This document shows, in pieces, positions 9,141 to 20,353 of a stretch of DNA of 64,000 nt (positions within the stretch are counted from its first letter, which is position 1; each line of letters starts with the position of its first letter). Origin of the DNA: Nesterenkonia pannonica (lineage in GTDB: Bacteria; Actinomycetota; Actinomycetes; Actinomycetales; Micrococcaceae); NCBI RefSeq assembly GCF_019575955.1, contig NZ_CP080575.1, positions 1,302,001-1,366,000 of the forward strand, written 5' to 3'. Under the pieces are notes generated by a model that did not search any database, had not been told where the DNA came from, and saw only the letters and a program-made list of their open reading frames with translations. Position numbers and translations under genes: made by a program.

Positions 9141-11339
9141 ATGAAGGACATCCGCATACCCGGCGCACCGCAGGAAGAGCCTGTTCCTGAGAAGCAGCCC
9201 ACGGCACCCGCAGCTCCTCCCGAGGCCAAGCCTGACCAGGAGGGCCCGCAGGAGGTGAGCCCTACGGGTGCGCCCCAGCCCGGAGCTTCACAGGCCCGCC
9301 GCCAGCAGGGGGAGCACCTCACCACCGCACAGGGCGCCCGCGTGCGCAGCACTGACCATTCCCTCCGAGCCGGTGCGCGCGGCCCGACCCTCCTGCAGGA
9401 CCACCACCTGCGGGAGAAGATCATGCACTTCGACCACGAGCGCATCCCTGAGCGCGCGGTCCACGCCAGGGCGCCGCCGCGCACGGCGTGTTCGAGTCCT
9501 ACGGGACCGGCGAAAAGCTCACCCAGGCGGGCTTCCTCGCCGAGAAGACGACGACACTCGTCTTTCTCCGCTTCTCCACCGTGCTGGGCAACCGCGGATC
9601 CGCCGATACGGTGCGCGACACACGCGGCTTCTCGGTGAAGTTCTACACCGATGAGGGAACCTTTGACCTGGTCGCCAACAACATCCCGGTGTTCTTCATC
9701 CAGGACGGCATCAAGTTCCCTGATCTGATCCATGCGGCCAAGCCGCACCCTGACCGCGAGATTCCTCAGGCCCAGTCAGCTCACGACACCTTCTGGGACT
9801 TCGTCTCGCTGCACACCGAGGCCCAGCATCACACCCTGTGGAACATGTCTGACCGCGGCATCCCCGCTCCTACCGCATGATGGAGGGCTTCGGCGTCCAC
9901 ACATTCCGCATGATCAGCGCCGAGGGCGAGACGAGCCTGGTGAAGTTCCACTTCAAGCCCAAGCTCGGCGTGCATTCCCTGACGTGGGAGGAGGCGCTGA
10001 TGACCAACGGAGTGGATCCGACTTCCACCGGCGCGACCTCGCCGATGCGATCGAGAAGGGCGCCTTCCCTGAGTGGGAGTTCGGGGTCCAGGTCTTTCCG
10101 GACACTGAGGACCAGACGTTCGAGGGCATCGACCTGCTGGATCCCACCAAGATCGTGCCCGAGGAGCTTGCTCCTGTGCACCCTCTGGGCAAGCTGACGC
10201 TCAACGCCAACCCGACCAACTACTTCGCGGAGACGGAGCAGGTCGCGTATCACCCGGGCCACCTGCCTCCGGGCATCGACGTGACCGATGATGCGCTGCT
10301 CCAGGCCCGGCTCTTCAGCTACCTGGACACCCAGATCACGCGGCTGGGCGGCCCGAACTTCAGCCAGATTCCCATCAACCGCCCGAAGGCCGTCGTCAAC
10401 GACAACCTTAGGGACGGGTTCCACCAGAGCGCGGTCCACACCGGTGTCGCCCCTACCACCCCAGCGGACTCAACGGCGGCAACCCCACCCGGTCTCCGAC
10501 GCGGACGGAGAGGCGCCTCCTGCCCTCATCGACGTCCCCAGGCGGTTGCGGGAGAGAATGTCCGCAGCAAGCCCGCAAGCTTCGAGGACCACTACAGCCA
10601 GGCCACCCTGTTCTACCGCAGCCTGACCCGCACCGAGCAGCAGCACACCATCCAGGCCTACACCTTCGAGCTCGGCAAGTGCTACGACCTCACCATCCAG
10701 ACGCGGCAGCTGCAGTGCCTGGCCAATATCGACGCTGAGCTGGTCAGTGCAGTCGCCGAAGGGCTCGGACAGCCCGTGCCTGCGCCCACTGAGCCGCCCG
10801 CTGATGATGTCACTGTCTCACCGGCGCTCTCACAGATCGGGCAGAGCTACCCGATCGACGGCCTACCATTGCGGTCGTGGTGGACGAATCCTCGGAGGCC
10901 TCAGACATCCAGAGGATCAGGCAGGACCTCGATGCCCAAGGGCTGGTGCCGCTGGTCGTCGCTCCCACGGGGGCGCCGCTGAGCAACGGGGTACACCCCC
11001 AGCGGACCTACCTGACCGCCCGCTCCATCGAGTTCGATGCCATCATCTTCGCGACGGGCCCCTCGAAGGCTGCGGCGGGCGCCGACCCGGACACGGACCA
11101 GAAGCTCGGGGACCCTGTCGGAGTCTCCAACGTTGACCCGCGGCTGACCCTGATGGCAGGCGAGCCTACCGGCACTCCAAGGCGATGGTCTTCGCCGAGG
11201 GCTCCGCGGTGCTCACCTCAGCCGGGATCCAGGCCGGAACCCCGGGGTGCTGGTGGGCGAGCCGCGCTCTCAGCTTGCGGAGCTCTTCGAGCTGCTGGGC
11301 GCGCACCGCGTCTGGGAGCGATTCTCGCCTACTCTCTGA
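9141..11339 (+). CDS. katE: Large-subunit (clade 2) monofunctional heme catalase
   Basis: Converts hydrogen peroxide to water and oxygen. The active-site region reads ERAVHARG then [10 protein letters not shown] after a frame change near 9475. [43 protein letters not shown] and the heme-tyrosine segment [16 protein letters not shown] follow. The C-terminal extension carries a DJ-1/PfpI-like domain ([43 protein letters not shown]), so this is the HPII-type enzyme of about 730 residues. ATG 9141 follows AAGGA. Frame changes lie near 9475, 9868, 10018, 10455, 10540, 10870, 11175 and 11245. It converges with sdaA, leaving 16 bases between stops. Confidence 0.9.
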
Positions 11340-11355
11340 GGTCAGTGCCGCCTGC

Positions 11356-12761
11356 TCAGCACTCCACGACGCTGACCGCGAGGCCGCCGAGGGCTGTCTC
11401 CTTGTACTTATCGGACATGTCCTTGCCGGTCTCGCGCATCGTCGCGATCACCTCAGAGAGCGATACGCGGTGCTCGCCGTCGCCCATCAGCGCCATGCGG
11501 GCGGCATTCACCGCTTTGCTTACCGCGATCGCGTTGCGTTCGATGCAGGGCACCTGCACCAGCCCTCCGACGGGGTCGCAGGTCAGCCCCAGGCTGTGCT
11601 CCATGGCGATCTCAGCCGCGTTCTCCACCTGCGCAGGAGTGCCGCCGAACACTTCGCACAGGCCTGCTGCTGCCATGGATGAGGCCGACCCCACCTCACC
11701 CTGGCAGCCGACTTCAGCACCGGAGATAGAGGCCTGCTCCTTATAGAGCACTCCCACGGCCGCTGCGGTGAGAAGGTAGGTGGTCACGATGCGCTCGCGG
11801 TCCTCGGTTCGGGCGAAGCTCGATCCCGCTCCGTAGTGCGTGGCGTAGACCCCCACTGCAGGGATGATCCCTGCAGCCCCGTTGGTCGGCGCAGTGACCA
11901 CACGGCCGCCGGAGGCGTTCTCCTCGTTGACGGCCAAGGCCGTGAGGTTCACCCACTCCTGCCAATACGCGTAGCTGCGGGTGGGATCCTCAGCCGAGAG
12001 CCTAGCGTGCCAGTCCGGCGCGCGACGCCGCACCTTCAGCCCTCCTGGAAGCGGGCCGCTTCGAGTCAGAGCGGAGTTCCTGCACTCCTCCATCACTGTC
12101 CATATCTGAAGGATGCCCTCACGGACGTCCTTCTCGGAGCGCAGGGCTGATTCATTGGCGAGCATGATCTCCGACATCGGCATGCCGGTGGCTCGGACGT
12201 GAGCCATCAGCTCCTCGGGTGAGGCGAAGGGATGGGGAACTTCTGGGGTCTGATGGGCGACCGCAGCCTCCTCGGCCGAGGACTCTGCCAGGACGAAGCC
12301 TCCGCCCACCGAGTAGTAGGTGTCCTCGGCCAGCAGTGTGCCCGCTGCGTCGTAGGCCTTCAGCCGCATGGCGTTGGTATGCCGAGGCAGGACTGTCAGC
12401 GGTCGCATGGCGAAGTCCTCGACCCTCAGCGGAACGGGCTGGCCGAAGCCCAGCCGGTCAGCGAACCGGATCGCGCCGGTGGCCTGGATATCGGCAGTCC
12501 GCTCCTCCGCCTGAGCGGGCAGAAGAGTCTCCGGATCCCACCCTCCAGGCCGAGAAGCACGGCGGGGAATGTTCCGTGGCCGTGCCCGGTCGCTGCCAGT
12601 GATCCGAAGAGATCCACGGTCACGGAGGACACATGCTCCACCGTTCCGGCAGGGGCAAGGTGCTCAGTGAGGAAGAGGCGAGCGGCGCGCATGGGGCCCA
12701 CCGTGTGCGAGGACGAGGGGCCGATGCCGACCCGGAAGAGGTCGAAGAGGCTGAGCTGCAT
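11356..12761 (-). CDS. sdaA: L-serine dehydratase, single-chain iron-sulfur type
   Basis: Deaminates L-serine to pyruvate with a [4Fe-4S] cluster. [20 protein letters not shown] opens the beta domain; the alpha domain has [20 protein letters not shown] and the cluster cysteines in [21 protein letters not shown] and VQVPCIERN. One frame change near 12530 interrupts about 465 residues. The start is 21 bases after the stop of the Rieske oxygenase on the same strand, so it is probably in that operon. In this context it would pull serine made from betaine-derived glycine into central metabolism, matching the linkage of serine dehydratase to betaine catabolism in other bacteria. Confidence 0.9.
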
Positions 12762-12782
12762 AGCGGTGCTCGAGCCTTCGGC

Positions 12783-13994
12783 CTAGGACCCGGCCGCTGC
12801 GGCAGGCTCAGGCTGGGCTGCGTCCGCGGGCGATGATGCGCGCGCCATGCCGAGGCTCTCGTACCACCAGGTGTGGAACTCCTCGATGTGGTGCTCGCTG
12901 GGCACCAGGGCACCGCCTACCGCGTAGGCCTGGGAGGACATCGAGGGCTGGGTGAGCTCACAGGCGTTGAAGTCCTGCTCGTTGACGCGGTGGAAGAGCT
13001 CGACGGACGTGGTGAGGTCCAGCTGCCCGGCGTCGGCCCTCTCCACCACCTCAGGCAGGAACAGCCAGTCGCAGACGACGATCGTGCGCGACTCGGAGAC
13101 GGGAACCATCCTTTGATGATCACGTGATCGGGCACCGTGTTGATGAAGACATGCGGCTTCACGGTGATCGCATAGTACTTGCGGTCCTGGGCGGGGGCGA
13201 TCGACGGAAGCTCCTCGAAGCCGGAGGCGGAGCCGTCCACGGTGAAGCCGCCGATGTCCTCCCCAAAGTTCGACCCGTGGACTTCTCCGTTCTTCCGCTG
13301 GGAGGCCAGCCCGTCGGCGAACTCAGGGATCACTTCGGTCAGCTCGGGGTGGATGGTGGCGCAGTGGTAGCACTCCATGAAGTTCTCGATGATGAGCTTC
13401 CAGTTCGCTGCGACGTCGTAGGTTTTGGTCTCGCCGCGGCGGAGGCTCTCAATGCCGTAGTTGTCGATCGATTCGACCTGGCCGAACCGGGTGCGGACTT
13501 CGCCGAGCACCGTGTCGTCGAAGGAGGGAGGCTCCTCGGCGACGCAGATCCATACGTAGCCCAGCCACTCGCGGACATGGACCGGCCGGAGGCCGTAGCG
13601 GCTGCGGTCCACGTCGGGCATGGAGGTCAGGTTCGGCGCAGCCACCAGATCACCCTCGAGGGCGTAGGTCCAGGCGTGGTAGCCGCACTGCAGGGTTCGG
13701 CTCTTGCCCTCACCGGTGGTGCACACACGCATTCCTCGGTGGGCGCAGACGTTGAAATATGCTTTGATGCTTACTGTGCGGGTGCGGGTCACGATGACCT
13801 CTTCGCGGCCGATGGTGACGGTCTTCCAATGGCTTACTGAGGGCAGGTCGTCGGCCCGCAGTGCGCAGTTCCACATCTTTTCGAAGATCTCCGCCTGTTC
13901 GGCCCCGAAGATGCTGGGATCGGTGTAGACGCGGCCGGGGAGTGGGACGCAGGGATGAGCCCGGGAGCGGCTCGTCCACGTGGTCGATGATCAT
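12783..13994 (-). CDS. gbcA: Rieske non-heme iron oxygenase, glycine betaine monooxygenase-like
   Basis: Oxygenase alpha subunit. The Rieske [2Fe-2S] ligands are in FNVCAHRGMRVC (C-x-H) and TLQCGYHAWTY (C-x2-H). The mononuclear iron ligands are in ENFMECYHCATIHPELTEV. C-terminal segments AITVKPHVFINTVPDHVI and VCDWLFLPEVVE match the betaine/choline demethylase subgroup. Frame changes lie near 13940 and 13105. Start ATG at 13994 gives MIIDHVDEPLPG. It lies between its reductase gene (10 bases upstream) and sdaA. Glycine betaine as substrate is inferred from the dimethylglycine and sarcosine oxidases next door; stachydrine or carnitine demethylation is the main alternative. Confidence 0.82.
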
Positions 13995-14004
13995 GACAGG
14001 TCTC

Positions 14005-15241
14005 CTATGCGGCCAAAGCAGGTGCGGTGGTGCGGATGCGGCGGGTTTTGCGCCATCGGGTGACGTCGCGCAGACGGTTGATGCCGAGGACGCCGATCTC
14101 CTCACCGCCGCGGGAGTAGCTGACCAGCAGGTTTCCTTCGCTGGGAGAGCCGTCCAGGACAGTGGTGGTGTCGGCGAGGTGGATGCGTCCGGCGCCCTGA
14201 ATGCGCAGGTCGAACTGGTCGGACCAGAAGTACGGCTCCTGCAGCACGGCGGGCTGGGCACCGGTGAGGGCTGCGGCCACGACGGCTGCCTCTTCCACAG
14301 CCTCCTGCCAGTGCCCGACCGGGCGCAGTCCGGAGGAGTGGGAGGCCCACTGAGCGCAGTCGCTTATGGCGTAGACCCCGGCACCTCCGTGGCTCCTGTG
14401 TCGTCGCAGAGAACTGCGGAGGTGTCCTGGGTGAGGGTCACCCCGGAGCCCAGCAGCCACTCGGTGCGCGGCCGTGCGCCGATCGCGCAGATGACGACCT
14501 GCGCCTCGAGCGATGAGTCGTCGGCGAGCAGCACCTCATGGCCCCTGAGGTGCTGCGCACGGCACGGGCTCGCGTGGGAGGTGCGAAGCGCACGCCGCGT
14601 GCCTCATGGGCTGTGCGGATCGACTGCCCGACCGGGGAGCCGAGTCGCGCGGCTCCTGGGTTCTCCTCACCTGCGACCACCGTGACGGAGGCCGCGCCGC
14701 GCCTCGCTGCAGGTCGCAGCGGCCTCCAGGGCGAGGAACCCGCCCCCAGCACGGCGACGGAGGCTCCGGCGAGCGAGGTGTCTCGCAGCGCGAGCGCGTC
14801 GTCCATGTTGCGGAGCACATAGGGGCGGATCGCCGCACTCCACTCCTGGGGCCCGGCTGCGGGGCTGGCTGCGGGCAGCGTGCAGGCCGATGCGCCCGTG
14901 GTGATGATGACGGCGTCTGCGGGGTGGAGGGCTCCGTCGGCGGTGCGGACGCCCAGCGGCTCTGTGCCGTTGCGGCTTCCGGCGAGGCCGACCACGCCCA
15001 GGCCGCTCACCCAGTCGACCTCGAGGGGATCCTGAGGGTCATCGAGCAGCAGATCCTCCTCAGCGACAGCGCCGGTCAGGTACGCCTTGCTGAGGGCGGG
15101 ACGGTCGTATGCGGGGCGGATCTCCTCCCCGAAGATGGTGATGCGGCCGCGGTGACCGTGGCGCCGGACCCCGTACGCGGCGTGGTATCCGGCCAGTCCG
15201 GCACCGACGATGATGAGGTGGCCGTCTGCTGGGAGGCTCAT
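14005..15241 (-). CDS. FAD-dependent ferredoxin reductase of the oxygenase system
   Basis: NAD(P)H:ferredoxin reductase of the AIF-like flavoprotein family, about 410 residues. The FAD site is HLIIVGAGLAGYHAAYGVR; PAYDRPALSKAYLTG is the hallmark following segment; a second dinucleotide site is ASVAVLGAGSS; GVYAISDCAQW holds the second FAD contact, and a C-terminal reductase domain ends the protein. Frame changes lie near 14735, 14530, 14490 and 14385. Its start overlaps the stop of the Rieske ferredoxin gene (ATGA), showing translational coupling. It likely passes electrons from NAD(P)H to that ferredoxin for the oxygenase. Confidence 0.85.
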
Positions 15242-15600
15242 GCGACCCTCACCCCCGGCGGCAGGTTCGGCTCGGCGCCGGAGAGTTCGACGAAGACTTC
15301 GCCGTCGTGCACCTCCACAGTGTGGGCACGGACTCCACGCTTTGCGGGGCTGGTCGACGTCGCCGGTGACGAGCGAGAACGTGGACTCATGGAGCGGGCA
15401 CTCCACACGGCAGTCCTCGACCCATCCGGCAGCCAGCGAGGCGTCTTGGTGGGTGCACGTGTCGTCCAGGGCGTGCACGGTGCCCTCTTCGGTGAGGAAG
15501 ACCGCGATCGGGGACTGACCGAGGCGATGCGCAGCCCTTCGCCGGGTGTCAGGTCGTTCAGTGAGCATATTCGAGGCTCATGCTTGCCACCACCACACAT
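15238..15600 (-). CDS. Rieske-type [2Fe-2S] ferredoxin
   Basis: Small electron carrier of about 120 residues. The joined frames read RICSLNDLTPGEGLRIASV, then SPIAVFLTEEGTVHALDDTC. The cluster ligands are DDTCTHQDASLA (C-x-H) and VECPLHESTF (C-x2-H). The C-terminus VRAHTVEVHDGEVFVELSG closes the Rieske fold. Frame changes lie near 15510 and 15345. ATG at 15600 is the best start because it keeps the frame of the first segment. It is the first gene of the ferredoxin-reductase-oxygenase-sdaA operon, with the dyad at 15611 immediately upstream, so binding there should control the whole arm. Confidence 0.82.
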   Translation of the reverse strand: MCGGGKHEPRICSLNDLTPGEGLRIASVSPRSRSSSPKRAPCTPWTTRAPTKTPRWLPDGSRTAVWSARSMSPRSRSSPATSTSPAKRGVRAHTVEVHDGEVFVELSGAEPNLPPGVRVA

Positions 15601-15610
15601 TTCGTTTAAC

Positions 15611-15627
15611 GTTGCGGATAATGCAAC
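15611..15627. promoter_or_regulatory. GTTGC-N7-GCAAC operator-like dyad before the oxygenase arm
   Basis: The sequence is GTTGC, 7 bases, GCAAC. The same dyad with the same spacing recurs at 16588-16604 before dimethylglycine oxidase, on the other side of the IclR gene. It sits 10 bases upstream of the ferredoxin start, where a repressor would block transcription. Confidence 0.6.
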
Positions 15628-15749
15628 ACCAGTCGCGATGAGCAACAGCGTTAAGGAAAGTGTTCTCCTCGATGTGGAAACCGTCAAGCATGATGTGACG
15701 GGGTGCAGAAAGTTTTACCGAAAAGAAACACACAGAGAAAGGTGCCCCC

Positions 15750-16512
15750 ATGCCGGACCATGCGGCCGAGCGTGTCAGCCCTGTGCAGTCGGTGGATCGC
15801 GCGGCGCGCATCCTGGAGCTGCTGCGGGCTGAGTCGGGCCTGACGATCAGCGAGATCGCACGGCGCCTGAATGTGCACCGGTCGACGGCCTTCCGGCTTC
15901 TGGCCACGCTGGAGGATCACGATCTGGTGGAGCAGGAGCAGGCGCGGGAGGCTTCCGGCTCGGGTTCGGCCTGCTGCGGATGGCCGGGGCTGTCACGGGG
16001 CGCATCGATCTGGCGCGCGATGCCCAGCAGGGCTGCGATGCGGCGGCTCGTGAGCTCAATGAAACGGTCAATGCGGCCATCCTGGACGCCGGTGCCGCCA
16101 TGACGATCACTCAGACCGAGGGCAAGCGCATGATCGGCGTGGCGCAGCAGTACGTGGGTCAGCGCGGACCTCTCCACGCCACGTCGACGGGCAAGGTGCT
16201 GCTGGCGCACGCGGATCCGGCGGAGCAGCGACGCGCGATCGGCTCTCCGATGACGGCCTTCACGGCCTCAACCCTCGTCGAGCCGCAGGCCCTGGAGGCG
16301 GAGCTGGAGAAGGTGCTGCAGCGCGGCTGGGCCTCGGCTGTCGCTGAGTGGGAGGAGGGGATCAATGCGGTCGCCGTGCCGATCAAGGATGCGATGGGAG
16401 GTGTGGTGGCTGCGCTGTCGGTGACGGCGCTACCTTCCGTCTGCCGGAGTCGCGGTTCGACGAGTGCGTTGAGATTCTGCGCGAGGCAGCGTCCTTTATT
16501 TCTGGGACGTAA
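15750..16512 (+). CDS. IclR-family transcriptional regulator
   Basis: DNA-binding regulator. The N-terminal winged helix is SVDRAARILELLRAESGLTI then ISEIARRLNVHRSTAFRLL. The C-terminal effector domain includes TITQTEGKRMIGVAQQYVG, LHATSTGKVLLAH, RGWASAVAEWEEGINAVAVP and MGGVVAALSVTA. Frame changes near 15950 and 16430 interrupt it; the repaired end is VEILREAASFISGT with stop 16510-16512. It lies between two divergent arms of the betaine cluster, both of which carry the same dyad, so it is the likely regulator. The ligand may be betaine or dimethylglycine; this is inference. Confidence 0.85.
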
Positions 16513-16587
16513 AAATATTCTGTGCGGGGTGTGCCTTCTTGGCTGCACCGGCATCTCGTCCTAGGCTTGTCTCATCATGAGCAATAC

Positions 16588-16604
16588 GTTGCGTATCGTG
16601 CAAC
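16588..16604. promoter_or_regulatory. GTTGC-N7-GCAAC operator-like dyad before dmg oxidase
   Basis: GTTGC, GTATCGT, GCAAC. It matches the dyad at 15611-15627 in arms and spacing. It lies 20 bases before the start codon at 16625, just upstream of the strong ribosome site GGAGGAGGT. Confidence 0.6.
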
Positions 16605-16624
16605 GCTGATGGGAGGAGGTGCCG

Positions 16625-19115
16625 ATGGCACCGCACGTAGCGATCATCGGCCTCGGCGTCGTGGGCTCAGCCCTCGCCGATGAGCTGGTTCTCAGAGGAT
16701 GGAACGACGTGACCGTCGTGGAGCAGGGACCGCTGTATGTGACCGGAGGCTCCAGCTCCCATGCCCCGGGGTTCGTGTTCCAGACCAGCCCCAGCCGCAG
16801 CATGTCGCTGCTGGCTCAGCGCACCCTCGACAAGCTCGACGGCCTCGAGCTCCGGGGCGAATGGCTGATGAAGCGCACAGGCGGGCTCGAGATCGCCTCC
16901 ACTCAGGAGCGGGCGCATGAGCTGAAGCGCCGTCGCGCATTCGCGGACGCAGCGGGAATCCCCTCGCAGCTCATCGGTCCCGAAGAGATCAGCGCACTCT
17001 GGCCGGAGCTGGACACCTCTGGTCTCACCTCCGCGCTGCACACCCCCACCGATGCTGTGGTCAAAGGCGTCAGGGCTGTCGAGTTCCAGGCCAGCCGCGC
17101 CCAGGTTTACGGCGCCCGGATCCTGCCCCACGCCAAGGTGGTCGGCATCCCGACCCGGGAGTCGCGGGTCATCGGGCTCGACGTCCTGCCCGTCGGCGCC
17201 CCTCAGGATGCCGAGCCCGAGCGGATTCCGGCAGACATTGTTGTCTCGGCGGCAGGGCTGTGGGGCCGGGCCTGGCGCGCGAGCTGCTCGGCTTCGAGCT
17301 GCCGATGCTCCCTGTGGAGCACGGGTTCGGATTCAGCACCGTCCTGCCGCAGCTGGCGGACCTGGATGATCGCACCGAGACGCGCAGGCCGATGCTCCGG
17401 CACCAGGATCACGCGATGTACCTCCGGGAATGGGGGCAGCGCATCGCCGTCGGCGCCTATGAGCACCGCCCTCTGCCGGTGGAGCACAGCAGTCTGGCCA
17501 GCGCGGAGGAGTTCCGCCGCACCGGGGTCCATCCGGCCGTGAAGCCGTTCACCGAGGAGGACTTCGCACCGACCTGGCAGGAGGCCCAGCGACTGCTCCC
17601 CGGCCTGATCGGCGCAGACTCCGAGGCCCGCTTGGAGCGTTCGATGTCCTTCAACGGGATCTTCTCGTTCACCCCGGACGGAGGACCTCTCCTGGGCCCG
17701 GTGCCGCAGGTCGAGGGGCTGTGGATGGCCCAGTCGGTGTGGGTGACCCAGTCCGTTTGGCTGTCGGCCAGATCATGGCCGACTGGATCACCGCCGGAGA
17801 GCCCGGCATCGACACCCATGGGCTGGATCTGGCGCGCTTCGACCCTGCTGTGATCTCGAAGCAGTGGGCGCGCGAGCAGGGCGAGGAATCGTACGACGAG
17901 GTGTACGACATCGTTCACCCGAAGGCCACCACGCTGCGGATGCGGGGGCTGCGCACGTCTCCCTTCCACGAGCGGCAGCAGTCTATGGGGGCCGTCTTCG
18001 AATCCGCGAACGGCTGGGAGCGTCCGCTCTGGTATGAGACGAATGCTTCCTCGGCGACCCTGCGCTGGGAAACCGGCCCCTGCCCCCGCGGGACGACTGG
18101 GCGGCGCGGCACTGGAGCCCCATCGTCGCACTCGAGGCGCGCGGAATGAGGAGCAGCGCCGGACTGGTCGACATGTCGTCCCTGCCCCGCCTGAGCGTGA
18201 CGGGGACAGGTGCTGGGGAGTTCCTCGATCAGACGCTGTCCCGACCGATGGGCCGGAAGGACGGCACCGTGGTGTACGCGCTGATGCTCAGCGAGGACGG
18301 AGGAGTGCTCTCGGACATCACCGTGGCACGTCTGGGGAGGATCACTTCCACCTCGGCGTCAACGGCCACCAGGACGCCGCCTGGCTGACTGGGCGGGCGC
18401 GGAGCCTGGGCTTCCGCGATGTCCGAATCAGCGACGCGACGGTTTACTCATGCGGTCTGGGGCTGTGGGGCCCCACGCCCGGACCGTGCTGCAGCAGCTC
18501 ACCGAGGAGGACCTCACCGCCGACGCATTCCGGTTCTACAAAGCCCGGCAGCTCAGCGTGGCAGGCGTTCCGGTGCTCGCCCTCCGACTGAGCTACGTCG
18601 GGGAGCTGGGCTGGGAGCTCTACGCCCCCGCCGAATTCGGCAGGGGGCTGTGGGACGCCATCATGGGCGCGGGCGCTGAGCACGGCATCATCCCCGTCGG
18701 GCGCCGAGCATTCGAATCGATGCGGCTCGAGAAGGGCTTCCGCCTCTGGGGCGCGGATATGAGCCGCGAGCACAGCCCCGCCGAGGCCGGAGTCGCCTTC
18801 GCCGTGCGCGGGGCCGCGGAGAGCCTGTCGAGGGCCGAGCCGCAGCGGACCCTGATGTGCCTGGTCCTCGACGATCCCGCCCGCGTGCTGCTGGGCGGTG
18901 AGCCGATCTATGCCGCAGGAGGCAACGAGGTGATCGGTTATGTGACCAGTGCCGATCAGGGGTACAGCGTCGGCGAGTCCATCGCCTATGCGTGGCTGCC
19001 CGGACCGGCGGAGCCCGGCACTGAGGTGATGATTGACTACTTCGGACTGAGGTGTCCCGCCCGCGTTGCGACGGAGCCTCGCTTCGACCCGGCGGGAGAG
19101 AGGATGCGGAGCTGA
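16625..19115 (+). CDS. Dimethylglycine oxidase/dehydrogenase with GcvT-like domain
   Basis: Two-domain flavoprotein of about 830 residues, like Arthrobacter dimethylglycine oxidase. The FAD domain starts HVAIIGLGVVGSALADELVL; GSSSHAPGFVFQ aligns with the histidine that binds flavin covalently in this family; IFSFTPDGGPLLGPVPQVEG ends it. The C-terminal folate-binding GcvT-like domain shows SLPRLSVTGTGAGEFLDQTL, YVGELGWELYAP and FESMRLEKGFRLWG. It oxidises dimethylglycine to sarcosine and hands the methyl unit to tetrahydrofolate. Frame changes lie near 17265, 17755, 18085, 18335 and 18465. ATG 16625 follows GGAGGAGGT. One base separates its stop from the sarcosine oxidase gene. Confidence 0.85.
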
Positions 19116-19116
19116 C

Positions 19117-20306
19117 ATGGAGACCTTCGACGTCATCGTCATCGGAGTGGGATCAATGGGAGCGGCGGCGGCCAGAGAGCTGGCTTACCGCGGGGCCCGG
19201 GTGCTGGGCCTGAGATCTTCCAACCCGGCCACGACCAGGGATCAGCCCACGGGGCACGCGCATCACCCGGCAGTCCTACTTGGAGGATCCCGCGTACGTG
19301 CCGCTGCTCTTCTCAGCCTACGACGGCTTCCGGGAGCTGGAGAAGGAGACTGGCCGCGACCTCATGCGCCTGTGCGGGGGATATACATCGGCCATCCGGA
19401 GTCCCAGACATTCGTTTACTCGCTCGCCGCCGCGAAGCTCCACGGGCTCGACCATGAGGTGCTGACCGCCTCCCAGATTCGCGAGCGATTCCCCACCATG
19501 GACCCTCACGATGATGCGCTGGGGCTCTTCGAGCAGAACGCTTACTACGTCCGCCCGGAGGAGACGGTGGTGGCGAACGTCGAATCGGCGAGCGCACGGG
19601 GAGCTGACCTGCGGTTCGGCCAGCGGGTCAGGGGCTGGAGCGCCGCCGCCGGGGAGGAGTCGAGGTCACCACCGACGTCGGCACCTATGGTGCCGACCGC
19701 CTGGTGATCGCTCCGGGAGCTTGGGCCCCGGAGCTGCTGGGGACCTGCACCTGCCCCTGAGCATCGAACGCATGGTCTTCCACTGGTTCGCTCCGGACTT
19801 CGACGCGGTGCCCTACGACGCGTGGCGTGAGGAGAACCACCCGGTCTACGTGGAGCAGACCTACGAGAATTATCAGATCTACGGCTTCCCATGACGGACG
19901 GGCCCGGAGGCGGGTTCAAGCTCGGGTTCTTCCGGGTGGGCACCCTGACCACGGCTGACACGATCGACCGGGAGGTCGCGGACTGGGAGAACGAGCGGAT
20001 GCAGGCGCGGGCCCAGGAGCTCTTCCTCACCTGAGCGGGGAGACCGTCATGGCCAAGACCTGTCTCTACTCCGTGACCCCGGATAAGCACTTCGTCATCG
20101 GGCGGCACCCTGAGCACGACCAGGTCTCCATTGCGTGCGGCTTCAGCGGCCACGGGTTCAAGTTCGTGCCGGTCGTCGGCCAGATTCTTGCGGACCTGGC
20201 GCTGGACGGCAGCACGGAGCACCCCATCGGCCTCTTCGACCCCATGAGGCTTACCTGCAGCAGTCCCTGCAGCCTGGGTGATCCTCGGCCCAGCGCCGCG
20301 GACTGA
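19117..20306 (+). CDS. Monomeric sarcosine oxidase-like FAD oxidase (SolA/SoxA family)
   Basis: FAD-dependent amine oxidase. [20 protein letters not shown] is the dinucleotide-binding motif; [19 protein letters not shown] (after frame repair) is the conserved segment of monomeric sarcosine and N-methyltryptophan oxidases. [20 protein letters not shown], then [20 protein letters not shown], includes the C-terminal flavin region. It lacks the covalent-flavin Cys of the classical MSOX position as far as I can see, since [10 protein letters not shown] has Cys before GFSGHG instead. Frame changes near 19215, 19375, 19660, 19740, 19892 and 20030 interrupt it. It probably converts sarcosine to glycine, hydrogen peroxide and formaldehyde; the nearby catalase could remove the peroxide. 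Confidence 0.8.
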
Positions 20307-20353
20307 AGCAGCCGTCACACCGGTGTTGCACGGGCTTCGCTACAGTATGGCGC

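Noticed and set aside
9053-9748. Long minus-strand frame opposite the catalase start
   Set aside because: It mirrors the codon structure of the catalase, has low-complexity sequence and no recognisable domain.
13124-13840. Long plus-strand frame opposite the Rieske oxygenase
   Set aside because: The minus strand encodes all cluster and iron ligands of the oxygenase; the plus frame is its shadow.
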